Counted from the first letter of the stretch, positions 1 to 6,047 are shown. The stretch: DNA of 7,035 nt from Chthoniobacterales bacterium (GCA_013697015.1 JACCXL010000166.1:1-7035); one strand, 5' to 3'. Made by a program: numbers and translations. Notes: generated by a model not told the origin, from the sequence alone.

Positions 1-1
1 C

Positions 2-289
2 ACTTATCTGGATTTGGCCGTCACACTGGTTTTCATCTTCCTCGCCGTCGTCGTTCTGCTCCGCATGCGAGCTTCCTATGGCATTTATGTCACCGCATCG
101 CTGTTCTTTGTGACAGCGTGGGGATTACCGCTCTCGATTGGCCGGTTCGGCCTCGTGATCTTCCCGCTTGTGATGGCTCTTGCACTGCTCGGGCGAAATG
201 AACATTTTCATCGCTCTTACTTGATTGTCTCGACCGGGTTGGCTGCTTTCTTTATGCTCGTTTTTTCGCAATGGGGATGGGTTGCCTGA
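2..289 (+). CDS. C-terminal part of a polytopic membrane glycosyltransferase (PIG-V-like mannosyltransferase)
   Basis: The frame is already open at the left edge, starting Thr-Tyr-Leu-Asp from base 2, and ends at TGA 287-289, so only about 95 C-terminal residues are present. They form three or four hydrophobic segments joined by short basic loops. The block with SIGRFGLVIFPLVMALALLG, then a short polar stretch and a last helix ending QWGWVA, matches the end of bacterial PIG-V/GPI-mannosyltransferase-2-like proteins, where an R-[FY]-x-L-x-x-FPL segment and a terminal W-V-A are usual. Such enzymes sit in the cytoplasmic membrane and transfer a sugar from a polyprenyl-phosphate donor. The catalytic loops lie outside the window, so the family call is an inference from C-terminal character only. 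No terminator is obvious in the 121 bases before the next gene. Confidence 0.6.
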   Translation, partial: TYLDLAVTLVFIFLAVVVLLRMRASYGIYVTASLFFVTAWGLPLSIGRFGLVIFPLVMALALLGRNEHFHRSYLIVSTGLAAFFMLVFSQWGWVA

Positions 290-410
290 ATGGGCTTTGT
301 CCGTGACGAAACGATCATGCGCAGATTTCTGTTTCAATATTCTGGGACGCTACGCTAAGCTTTGCGCAGAAGATCACTCGAACGAAGTTCCAAAAATCCC
401 TCGAAACGGA

Positions 411-812
411 ATGAGAAAGCTAATTCTATTATTCCTCGTCAGTCTGGCTCTGACCGCCGGTGTGTTGCGGGCATCGGACGATCCGCTTTTTCACTCGAGT
501 GATCCGCTGGCCACTCGCGATGAATGGGGGAAGTTTCATCAGATGCCAAGTTTGAACGAGGTGGACTTCGCGCGGCGCGATTCCTCGCGGTTGTTCTACT
601 ACTCGCGGTCGGGTCGAGCGTTGCTCTCGGATCCCGCATACGTCGGCTCCGCCCAGGTCTCGCTGCGGCGATGGGGCTATTACTGTGGGCCGATTGACGG
701 ACTCTTCTCGAGCGAAGTGAGCGGCGCGATCGCGCGGATGCAGAAAGCGTATGGGATGCGCGTGACCGGCGCGCTGACTCTCCCGGTGCGGAGAGCTCTT
801 TATCTACCGTAA
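411..812 (+). CDS. Secreted protein with a C-terminal peptidoglycan-binding domain (PG_binding_1)
   Basis: This encodes 133 residues. The frame is open further upstream, but the ATG at 411 is chosen because it gives a textbook signal peptide: MRK, a hydrophobic core at residues 4-18, and a likely signal peptidase I site after LRA (residue 21). There is no lipobox. Residues 22-75 are polar and not recognised. Residues about 78-131 form a peptidoglycan-binding domain: AQVSLRRWGYYCGPIDGLFS, then an AIARMQ helix and the VTGALT segment, which follow the PG_binding_1 pattern of AQ..L...GYY.GPIDG....AI..(F/M)Q....VTG.L. The product should be periplasmic and non-catalytic; no hydrolase or L,D-transpeptidase motif is present. 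Cys92 in the domain is unusual but may simply be variation. Only a weak GGA lies before the ATG. The methyltransferase gene follows after 42 bases. Confidence 0.82.
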   Translation: MRKLILLFLVSLALTAGVLRASDDPLFHSSDPLATRDEWGKFHQMPSLNEVDFARRDSSRLFYYSRSGRALLSDPAYVGSAQVSLRRWGYYCGPIDGLFSSEVSGAIARMQKAYGMRVTGALTLPVRRALYLP

Positions 813-854
813 CTGGCGACGAACCGGCCGGGTTTCTTTCCTGCGGGCGCACCG

Positions 855-1724
855 ATGATCCGCGCCGCGGGCACATTCGTCAGGCGATTTCTACGCTCAC
901 GGGTTGAAGCAGCGGCCCCAAGTTTTGCCGCGCGCATACGGTCGGTGCGACACCGCCGTTATTTTCGCCGGAGGTTTTCCCGCTTCCAGAAAACAGTCGC
1001 TCCGTTGCTCTTTCCAAACGGCGCGCCCGTCGTCGTCCAGACTGGTCCGTTTCGTTCGTTACGTTATCTGGATGAGATCGTCTGGGGATCAATCACGCCA
1101 AAGTGGCTCGGCTCCTACGAAGCTGAACTTGCTCCGATCCTCGATCGAATCGTACGCCGAAATTACCGGACGATTGCTGATGTCGGATGCGCAGAAGGTT
1201 ACTACGCGGTGGGATTGGCGGTCGCGCTTCCAGGTGCACGAGTGGTCGCGTTCGATACGGACTTCATCTCCAGGCGCCAATCGAAGCGCTTGGCTGACCT
1301 TAACGGAGCGGAGGCGCGGATCGACATCCGAGGCTTTTGCAGTCACGCCGAGTTGAACGCGCTCGCGGGATCCTCGAGTCTGGTGATCTGCGATATCGAA
1401 GGTGGAGAGATTGACCTGCTCGAGCCAACGGTGGTTCCCCGGCTGCGTCACAGCGATGTGTTAGTGGAAGTTCACGAAACCTCGGCGAGCTCGATGCGGG
1501 CCGAGGAAACACTTTGCACGCGCTTCAGCGCGAGCCATCGGATCGAGCGGGTCGTGGCTGGCGACCGGCGGGAATGGATCGAGAAAAATGCGTTGAATTT
1601 ACCCCCGACTTTGCCGCGAGAGCTTCTGCGGCAGGCGACCGATGAACATCGAGCCACCGGCCGGGTCTGGCTTTGGATGGAATCGATGGAGGAAGAAGCC
1701 CTCGACGCTGAAGCGGTTGGATGA
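855..1724 (+). CDS. FkbM-like class I SAM-dependent methyltransferase
   Basis: This encodes 289 residues. After an Arg-rich N-terminus (residues 9-45) comes a Rossmann-type methyltransferase core. Motif I is DVGCAEGYYA at residues 109-118 and binds SAM. An acidic residue ends strand beta2 (VVAFDTD, Asp134). The beta4 motif is LVICDIEGGE at 176-185, followed by DLLEP and then LVEVHE at 203-208. The IEGGE and LVEVH pair resembles FkbM-type methyltransferases (DVEG.E and ILVEVH), many of which O-methylate sugars or other small molecules. The substrate cannot be read from the sequence. Residues 210-289 are a charged, less conserved tail. ATG 855 is the first start after the preceding stop, and no Shine-Dalgarno is evident. 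The gene is probably co-directional with the peptidoglycan-binding gene and the small gene downstream; a shared transcript is possible but not shown. Confidence 0.8.
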   Translation: MIRAAGTFVRRFLRSRVEAAAPSFAARIRSVRHRRYFRRRFSRFQKTVAPLLFPNGAPVVVQTGPFRSLRYLDEIVWGSITPKWLGSYEAELAPILDRIVRRNYRTIADVGCAEGYYAVGLAVALPGARVVAFDTDFISRRQSKRLADLNGAEARIDIRGFCSHAELNALAGSSSLVICDIEGGEIDLLEPTVVPRLRHSDVLVEVHETSASSMRAEETLCTRFSASHRIERVVAGDRREWIEKNALNLPPTLPRELLRQATDEHRATGRVWLWMESMEEEALDAEAVG

Positions 1725-1753
1725 ACGAGCGGGGCGGGTAGACTCGCGACCTG

Positions 1754-1966
1754 ATGGATCCGTACGCGAAGCCAGGTGAAGGAAGGGTCGGCGCGAATAA
1801 GCCGCGCTATCGCCATCTGCCGCCGGACGCGCTCGGTGGGAACACAGCGCGCGATCGGCGGAAAGAGAAAGAAGCGGTCGCGGCGGAGCGGAGAGCGATC
1901 AAGAAAGCCGCGCGCCGCCACGGCCAGGAACAACTACGGACAGAGCTGGATCAGGGCGACGCTTAG
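1754..1966 (+). CDS. Small highly charged hypothetical protein
   Basis: This encodes 70 residues and starts 29 bases after the methyltransferase stop. I do not recognise a family. The first half is Pro/Gly-rich (DPYAKPGEGR, PRYRHLPPDALGG). Residues about 32-65 are almost all Arg, Lys, Glu, Ala and Gln and would form a continuous charged helix (RDRRKEKEAVAAERRA, then IKKAARR). There is no signal peptide, membrane segment or cysteine. Codons end mostly in G or C, as in the neighbouring genes, and the composition is that of a real soluble, perhaps nucleic-acid-associated, small protein. No Shine-Dalgarno is visible. Its end overlaps the literal end of the opposing gene by 33 bases, but only because that gene is frameshifted; the ancestral stop of that gene at 2014 would leave a clean convergent gap of 47 bases. 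Confidence 0.5.
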   Translation: MDPYAKPGEGRVGANKPRYRHLPPDALGGNTARDRRKEKEAVAAERRAIKKAARRHGQEQLRTELDQGDA

Positions 1967-2389
1967 AAACGCCCGAAGTTGCCGCACTTCAAGTCGCGGG
2001 TGTGGTGGCCAATCTACAGCGGCTTGGAGAAACCGAGGCACGCGTGGGCCTCTTCCAAAGTCTGGAAAACCCGGGACCGGACGCGCCGCCTGCACGCTGT
2101 AAGAGGTGAACAACTGCGCGAGCTTGAGAGCTTCTCCGTTGGCCGCGACCAGTGCGCGGCATGCAGGGCTGTGCGAAAGCGGGACCGCAGCGAGCCGCTC
2201 CAGCAGCTCGGTCGAGAGTTGAACTGACGCGAAATCAAGGAAATTCCAGACGTGATCGTAGGCGGGATCGAACGAAGGATCGGTCGCGACATGCCGGCGA
2301 CGAGTAATCAGGTCCTCGTCTACGAGCACACCCCAGCCCCGACTGAAAATAGTGTGGCGAACAGGATCGATGCGATACGAGGCCGGCAT
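1934..2389 (-). CDS. Frameshifted small STAS/SpoIIAA-like hypothetical protein
   Basis: From ATG 2389-2387 the first 105 residues resemble a family of about 125-residue cytoplasmic proteins of unknown function: YRIDPVRHTIFSRGWGVL, then the DPSFDP block, a V-x-L-S-T strand, ACRALVA and LAQLFTSY. Members look like single STAS/SEC14-type alpha/beta domains. The expected ending of the family (RVF..LEEA.ACLG) is missing from this frame. It is present one base away as RVFQTLEEAHACLGF, ending at TAG 2016-2014. Removing one base from the G run at 2073-2075 (plus strand) joins the two and gives a 124-residue protein. As written, the frame runs on to 1934 and makes a 151-residue product with an unrelated Pro/Arg-rich tail. 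A TTG at 2398 is a possible earlier start, but the ATG fits the family better. This may be a pseudogene or a sequencing error. Confidence 0.65.
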   Translation of the reverse strand: MPASYRIDPVRHTIFSRGWGVLVDEDLITRRRHVATDPSFDPAYDHVWNFLDFASVQLSTELLERLAAVPLSHSPACRALVAANGEALKLAQLFTSYSVQAARPVPGFPDFGRGPRVPRFLQAAVDWPPHPRLEVRQLRAFLSVALIQLCP

Positions 2390-2582
2390 CGAGCGCAATG
2401 TGCCGCGCTGCTCCGGAGCGTGAACGCGCGATGTTCAGGATGTGTCGAGAAGCGCCGCCGCGCGGACGATGGTGGTCTCCGTTCCGGTCAAAGTCGCCCG
2501 GCCAGTGCGTTCGGTTCCGGCCAATGCAAATGGATGAACCGCTCGAAGAGGGCGCTTTTTTCTGTCTGAGCAACAAACCAAT

Positions 2583-3290
2583 TCACAGTTTTAGCCAGAC
2601 GGAAAAATGCTCGAAATGATTGGTCGCGCCGGTCGTCTCGAACATCGGCTTCGCTTTGATTCCGAGAAGCGCGAAACTTTTTTCGAGGAAGTCGGAGAAC
2701 GCCGCGGAATCCCAGACGTGGGCGTGTTCCCGTCGCCTGCGCAAGCTTTCGAGATGACTCCGGATCTGAGCAGCGTTCTCGTCGCGCGCATCGGGCTTCA
2801 CAGCGTAGAGAAAATCCAGGTAATGCTCGTCGCAGATTTCCGTCGTGCCGGCCCGATAGTCGGTCAGGACATGTGAGAAAGGAGTGATCTGACGCGGCCG
2901 GTCGAAGGTATAATCTTTATCAGGCGCACTCAGGACCACATTGCCACCGGAGCGGACGACGCGGAACAGCTCGGCGAGGGTTGCGACGGGGTTCGCGAGA
3001 TGTTCGATCACGTGATTCAGGATCGCGAGATCGCATGAGTCGTCAGAGAATTGGCCGAGCCCGGAGCGATCGAGATCAACGATGACATCGACGTCCACGA
3101 GATCGTTCGGATTCAGCTCCGGGAAAAGATGAGCGGAATCTTGTTTGCTTAAGACGTCGCAAAACCGGACGCGGACGCCGGACGGCAAGGACGCAGGTTG
3201 ATGGAGCGCCCCGATCTCGATCCCTTCGCCAGAGAGCAGCGCGTAACCCGGGAGGCGGTGCGCGAGATGTGGAGCGCGGAGCGGTTCCAT
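2583..3290 (-). CDS. Class I SAM-dependent methyltransferase (Methyltransf_11 type)
   Basis: This encodes 235 residues, starting at ATG 3290-3288. Motif I is GEGIEIGALHQP at residues 21-32, the form IEIG(A/P)..P seen in methyltransferases found among polysaccharide genes. An acidic strand VDVDVIVDLD follows at 65-74. The beta4 region is CDLAILNHVIEHLANP at 86-101, with the H.IEHL signature of the family, then LAELFRVVRSGGNVVLSAPD at 104-123, the usual L.E..RV...GG.....PD block. The C-terminal part (DEHYLDFL at 154-161 and the final ATNHFEHFSVWLK) probably shapes the acceptor site. The product is cytosolic and its acceptor is unknown; a sugar or lipid-linked glycan is a reasonable guess. The gene starts 36 bases after the DUF4118-like gene and may be co-transcribed with it. 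The next leftward gene begins 193 bases after its stop. Confidence 0.85.
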   Translation of the reverse strand: MEPLRAPHLAHRLPGYALLSGEGIEIGALHQPASLPSGVRVRFCDVLSKQDSAHLFPELNPNDLVDVDVIVDLDRSGLGQFSDDSCDLAILNHVIEHLANPVATLAELFRVVRSGGNVVLSAPDKDYTFDRPRQITPFSHVLTDYRAGTTEICDEHYLDFLYAVKPDARDENAAQIRSHLESLRRRREHAHVWDSAAFSDFLEKSFALLGIKAKPMFETTGATNHFEHFSVWLKL

Positions 3291-3326
3291 GAGCGAAGTC
3301 CGTGGTGGTCGCTCGGTGCTGAGAGT

Positions 3327-3596
3327 TTAGCCCGTACGGCCGGTGACATTCGCGACAGCGGCAAGGAATTCGGGCGCCTGGACCGGCTTGGGGATATGAA
3401 CCTGATAAGCCAGAGCGCAGAGAAGTGTAGCGGCCAAGCCGGCGACGAACCCTACCCAAAGGGTTGCGGCGAGGACGGCCGGAAAGAACGTCACATAGGG
3501 AAGATTGGCGGCGAAATAACGGAAGAGGAGGGCGCGAGCGAGGGTCGCTGTGGTCACGGCCGCGATCGCCACTCCGAGCGCGGGCAGCAATTTCAT
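3327..3596 (-). CDS. Short DUF4118-like (KdpD sensor-type) membrane protein, probably truncated
   Basis: This encodes 89 residues. The frame is open up to 3707, but ATG 3596-3594 is chosen because GAGGTG lies six bases before it, one of the few clear Shine-Dalgarno sequences in the window. Helix 1 spans residues about 4-22. NLPYVTFFPAVLAATLWVGF (31-50) then VAGLAATLLCALAY (51-64) is the DUF4118 signature, the four-helix membrane domain of KdpD and related histidine kinases (typically LP..TFFPAV..A...GG...GL.AT..SALA). Family members normally continue with a loop and a last helix, then GAF, PAS or kinase domains. Here the sequence becomes a polar tail (HIPKPVQAPEFLAAVANVTG) and stops, and neither other frame before the next gene supplies the missing helix. 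It is either a stand-alone half domain or the remnant of a sensor kinase. Confidence 0.62.
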   Translation of the reverse strand: MKLLPALGVAIAAVTTATLARALLFRYFAANLPYVTFFPAVLAATLWVGFVAGLAATLLCALAYQVHIPKPVQAPEFLAAVANVTGRTG

Positions 3597-3680
3597 CTGC
3601 GTCACCTCAAGCGCCTGTCTCGGTTCCGGTGTCATTCTTCCGCAGAAACAACGCGAGAATGCGTGGATGCGCGAGGGAGC

Positions 3681-3777
3681 GCAAGCGCGCACTTGCAAGG
3701 CCCGCACACTCGGGCCTCGCGCCGTACTTGTTCGTCATGGCCTCTAAGTTCCGTCTCTTCTTCCGGGTTCTCGGAAG
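3681..3777. repeat. Three short inverted repeats in the divergent spacer before corA
   Basis: The 264-base spacer between the leftward DUF4118-like gene and rightward corA holds three perfect small stems. GCAAG/CTTGC lies at 3681-3685 and 3692-3696 with a six-base loop. AGGCCCG/CGGGCCT lies at 3698-3704 and 3711-3717 with loop CACACT. CTTCCG/CGGAAG lies at 3760-3765 and 3772-3777 with loop GGTTCT. None is followed by a T-tract on either strand, so they do not look like standard intrinsic terminators. They could be leader structure of the corA transcript or protein-binding dyads. They do not show the recognisable core of an M-box magnesium riboswitch. Confidence 0.35.
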
Positions 3778-3860
3778 CTGACAAGGATTGAGACTGTCAT
3801 GAGTTTGTGCCACTGAATAGGGATGCGCCGAAATTTGCTCGTTCAACGTCGCCCCGGCCA

Positions 3861-4886
3861 ATGATCACGTTCTATTCTGCCAACGGTCCTGGCGTTCCGC
3901 TTGAGGACTCCGCTGCTTGTCCGCAACTGACGCGCGACGCAATCTGGATCGATCTCCACAATCCAACACCAGAGGAGGAGCGCGTATTGGAGGCGGCGCT
4001 CGGCATCGATGTGCCCACTCGAGCAGAAATGCAGGAGATCGAGCTTTCTAGTCGTCTTTACAAAGAAAAAGACGCACTCTTTATGACCGGCACCGTGCTC
4101 TTGAAGGCGGATACAACGCAGCCCGAGAGTTCCGTCGTCACGTTCATTCTCGATTCGCAGCATTTGGTGACAGTGCGCTACGCCGATGCCGTGCCGTTTC
4201 AGGCGTTTCGCATCGAACGCGAAAAAAATCTAAAAAACTACCAGAGCGGCTACAGTGTTTTCGCGGGATTGATCGATGCCATCATCGATCGAATTGCCGA
4301 TATTCTCGAAGGCGTCGGCACTCATCTCGATCAGGTTTCGCTCGAAGTGTTTGACGCTTCGGGGATGAATGCGATCGCGACGGGCCCCGCCAAAGTGCCG
4401 GTCGCACGACACGGCGCAAAGCCGCTGCAGCGCGACTATTCGATCACTTTGCGGCAGATAGGACGCATCAGCGATCTGATCTCCCGAACGCGCGAGAGTC
4501 TTGTGAGCTTCGGCCGGATAATTTCCTACGTGCGCGAGGTGCATATGGATAGCGCGCCAGCCCACGATGCTGTTGCTCATTTAAAAACAGTGGCTGCCGA
4601 TCTCGGTTCGCTGAGCGACCACGCGACTTTTCTCTCCGGCAAAGTCAGCTTCCTGCTCGATGCCACGCTTGGCATGATCAACAACCAGCAGAACATCATC
4701 ATCAAGATCATTTCCGTCGCCGCGGTTGTGTTCCTGCCGCCGACGCTGGTGGCTGGCATCTACGGAATGAATTTCCACGTGCTGCCGGAATTACACTGGA
4801 CCCTTGGTTATCCTTTCGCGCTGCTCCTCATGGCCATCGCCGCCGTGCTGCCCTACTTCTATTTCAAACGAAAAGGGTGGCTCTAA
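3861..4886 (+). CDS. corA: CorA-family divalent cation (Mg2+) channel/transporter
   Basis: This encodes 341 residues. The N-terminal cytosolic alpha/beta domain (about 1-125) carries AIWIDLHNPTPEEE at 27-40 and SSVVTFILDSQHLVTVRY at 90-107, both typical of CorA. A long helical region (about 126-280) includes DLISRTRESL at 205-214 and a final GMINNQQNIIIKIIS segment at 271-285 leading into transmembrane helix 1 (about 283-300). The selectivity motif YGMNF is intact at 301-305, followed by the periplasmic loop, transmembrane helix 2 (about 316-334) and the basic end KRKGWL, where CorA proteins normally stop. CorA works as a homopentamer in the inner membrane. ATG 3861 is chosen over an in-frame GTG at 3807 because MITFYSANG aligns with usual CorA starts and the extra 18 residues do not look like CorA. 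No strong ribosome binding site is seen at either. Confidence 0.93.
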   Translation: MITFYSANGPGVPLEDSAACPQLTRDAIWIDLHNPTPEEERVLEAALGIDVPTRAEMQEIELSSRLYKEKDALFMTGTVLLKADTTQPESSVVTFILDSQHLVTVRYADAVPFQAFRIEREKNLKNYQSGYSVFAGLIDAIIDRIADILEGVGTHLDQVSLEVFDASGMNAIATGPAKVPVARHGAKPLQRDYSITLRQIGRISDLISRTRESLVSFGRIISYVREVHMDSAPAHDAVAHLKTVAADLGSLSDHATFLSGKVSFLLDATLGMINNQQNIIIKIISVAAVVFLPPTLVAGIYGMNFHVLPELHWTLGYPFALLLMAIAAVLPYFYFKRKGWL

Positions 4887-4897
4887 GCGCGCGCAGA

Positions 4898-4920
4898 CGC
4901 GGCGGTCAACCGCAACCGCG
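4898..4920. terminator. Possible bidirectional hairpin between convergent corA and yceI
   Basis: The 38-base convergent spacer contains a bulged stem-loop. CGCGG (4898-4902) pairs with CCGCG (4916-4920), CGG (4903-4905) pairs with CCG (4910-4912), with loop TCAA and a three-base bulge CAA. Its place between two converging stops suits a two-way terminator, but no T-tract follows on either strand, so the call rests mostly on position. Confidence 0.3.
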
Positions 4921-4924
4921 GGAA

Positions 4925-5548
4925 TTACTCACTTCGCACCGCTTCGGCCTCGATCTTCAACGTGATGTCGTCGCCGATCATCGAGATGGCTTCGACTCCT
5001 TTGCTCCAGACCAGGCCGAAGTCCCGGCGTTTGAATGTTCCTCCCGTGGCGCGCCACCGGCTGATTTCCACGCCGGCGCTGTTCTTGCTCACGCCCAAAG
5101 ATGTGACGTGAAGCAGGAGCGGCTTGGTCACACCGTGCAAGGTGAGATCGCCGAGCACATCCGCCTGATCACGTCCCGTCCGCGTTACGCTTCGGCTGCG
5201 GAAAGTGATCGTCGGGTATTTGGCCACCTCGAACAGCTCCGTGCGCAGATGCTTGTCGCGCGTCCGGTTATCGGTTTCCACCGTGCGCGACGGGATTGTG
5301 ACCGAGACCGAGGAATGTTCCGGCGCGTTCGGGTCGACCTCGAGGACCGCTTTCACCTCATGGAATCGCCCCACGACGGTGCCGAGCAAGTGACGCAGTT
5401 GAAATTGCACGAGCGTTTTCGAGCCTGCGACCTCATACCGACGGGCCTCGCCGTGGGCCGTCGCCGCCAAGAGCAGAAGCGCGACTGTGCCGAAGGTAGC
5501 AAAGCGTTGGCGGGGCCGGTTGTAGCGACGAAATAACTTTGACCGCAT
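4925..5548 (-). CDS. yceI: YceI family periplasmic protein (polyisoprenoid-binding, lipocalin-like)
   Basis: This encodes 207 residues. ATG 5548-5546 is chosen because it gives an export signal: a basic N-terminus with seven Arg/Lys in residues 2-15, a hydrophobic core ATFGTVALLLLAAT at 17-30, and a likely cleavage near AHG (31-33). The mature part is a complete YceI domain: RRYEV...S.TLVQFQLRHL (36-54), GTVVGRFHEV (56-65), the SRTVETDNRTRDKHLR block (87-102), then LFEVAKYPTITFRS (105-118), GDLTLHGVTKPL (133-144) and RRDFGL (174-179). Known YceI proteins fold as an extended lipocalin-like barrel holding a long isoprenoid; the cellular role is often unclear. The length is normal for the family. 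Upstream in-frame codons to 5620 would bury the signal peptide, so they are unlikely to be used. No partner such as cytochrome b561 is adjacent. Confidence 0.92.
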   Translation of the reverse strand: MRSKLFRRYNRPRQRFATFGTVALLLLAATAHGEARRYEVAGSKTLVQFQLRHLLGTVVGRFHEVKAVLEVDPNAPEHSSVSVTIPSRTVETDNRTRDKHLRTELFEVAKYPTITFRSRSVTRTGRDQADVLGDLTLHGVTKPLLLHVTSLGVSKNSAGVEISRWRATGGTFKRRDFGLVWSKGVEAISMIGDDITLKIEAEAVRSE

Positions 5549-5669
5549 CGGAATGATCTTCACATCAGCCAGTCGGTATGCAACCGGTTCGCAAAACTGT
5601 TGATGACGCAGAAGTACCAACGTTGTTACATGGCTTCGACCCGTCGCAGTTTCGGCCGACCGAGCTTTT

Positions 5670-5711
5670 GTCCCCGTAGTTCAACGGATAGAACGGAGGT
5701 TTCCTACGGCG
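5670..5711 (+). pseudogene. 5' half of a tRNA-Arg(CCU) gene, broken at the anticodon loop
   Basis: From 5670 the sequence reads as a normal tRNA start. The acceptor 5' strand is GTCCCCG, followed by TA. A perfect D-stem GTTC/GAAC closes a loop AACGGATA with the conserved GG, then come base 26 (G), a GAGGT stem strand, and TT-CCT-A with T33 before anticodon CCU and A37 after it. This is what a tRNA-Arg(CCU) gene looks like. After the anticodon the match fails: the 3' side of the anticodon stem (GGCGC) gives only two Watson-Crick pairs and one wobble pair, no T-arm with stem and TTCRA loop follows, and no CGGGGAC acceptor strand was found downstream. The nearest candidate, AGAGGAC at 5745-5751, pairs at five of seven positions and lacks a T-arm before it. 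I treat it as a non-functional remnant. The end coordinate is approximate. Confidence 0.6.
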
Positions 5712-5835
5712 CCCAGGGCACTTTCGAACGAATTATCAGGACCCAGAGGACGTGCGCAATTAGATTGAGAAAAGACGGTTACGGCAATTATCCTATACGC
5801 TCATGTCATCAGGAATCTGCCAATTGTTAGGCATC

Positions 5836-5859
5836 CGGGTGACACAACGGGTGACACCA
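5836..5859. repeat. Two tandem copies of a 12-base repeat
   Basis: CGGGTGACACAA (5836-5847) is followed directly by CGGGTGACACCA (5848-5859), differing at one position. It lies between the tRNA-Arg remnant and the small ORF. It could be a binding site or recombination-site repeat, or slipped-strand duplication; two copies are too few to decide. Confidence 0.5.
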
Positions 5860-5891
5860 AAACTCAGCGCCGCTTCGTCAGCGCTTAGCCG

Positions 5892-6047
5892 ATGACTTCC
5901 CCACCATCTGCCGACTTGCGCACCGCTCGGCGCATCGCGTTATTGGTCCGCCGTCTTTGGCGCGAGCAAGGCGACTATTTGCTTGAAGCGCGGATCGCCG
6001 CGCAGCGGGTCCCATTAAGAGTCCAGGCGCAGTTGACCGTAACTTAG
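5892..6047 (+). CDS. Possible 51-residue small protein
   Basis: An ATG at 5892, two codons after an in-frame TAG, opens a 51-residue frame. It starts MTSPPSADLRTARRIALLV and continues through RRLWREQGDYLLEARIAAQR to a TAG at 6045-6047. The middle could form an amphipathic basic/acidic helix, and the residue mix (no cysteine or histidine, regular spacing of Arg, Leu and Ala) looks more protein-like than the competing 74-codon frame on the other strand. No Shine-Dalgarno or family match is visible. It could be a small gene, the tail of a decayed gene, or part of an interspersed repeat that happens to stay open. Confidence 0.25.
   Translation: MTSPPSADLRTARRIALLVRRLWREQGDYLLEARIAAQRVPLRVQAQLTVT

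Noticed and set aside
439..876. 145-codon leftward frame opposite the peptidoglycan-binding gene
   Set aside because: Arg/Ser/Pro-rich translation typical of an antisense shadow; the opposite strand encodes a recognisable signal peptide and binding domain.
1472..1933. 153-codon leftward frame opposite the methyltransferase end and the small charged gene
   Set aside because: No motif, very Arg/Ser-rich, and opposite the better-supported plus-strand methyltransferase.
3198..3791. 197-codon plus-strand frame crossing the methyltransferase and DUF4118-like genes
   Set aside because: It is antisense to two genes with recognisable family motifs, and its own translation is low-complexity Arg/Gly/Ser sequence.
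3807..3860. Upstream GTG start extending CorA by 18 residues
   Set aside because: The extension does not resemble CorA, and the ATG at 3861 gives the usual N-terminus; no Shine-Dalgarno favours the GTG.
3597..3860. M-box (Mg2+) riboswitch before corA
   Set aside because: Only short independent hairpins are present; I could not find the conserved M-box core or a terminator/antiterminator pair.
3607..3861. 84-codon leftward frame in the corA spacer
   Set aside because: It has a TTG start and no motif, and it overlaps the hairpin region; it does not connect in a sensible way to the DUF4118-like gene, which has its own ribosome binding site.
4877..5536. 219-codon open frame on the plus strand opposite yceI
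   Set aside because: It is entirely antisense to a complete, motif-rich YceI gene and its translation is rich in Arg, Asp and His with no domain; it is open because of GC-rich codon bias.
5670..5751. Complete functional tRNA-Arg
   Set aside because: The anticodon stem has two mismatches, no T-arm can be formed, and the best 3' acceptor candidate pairs at only five of seven bases.
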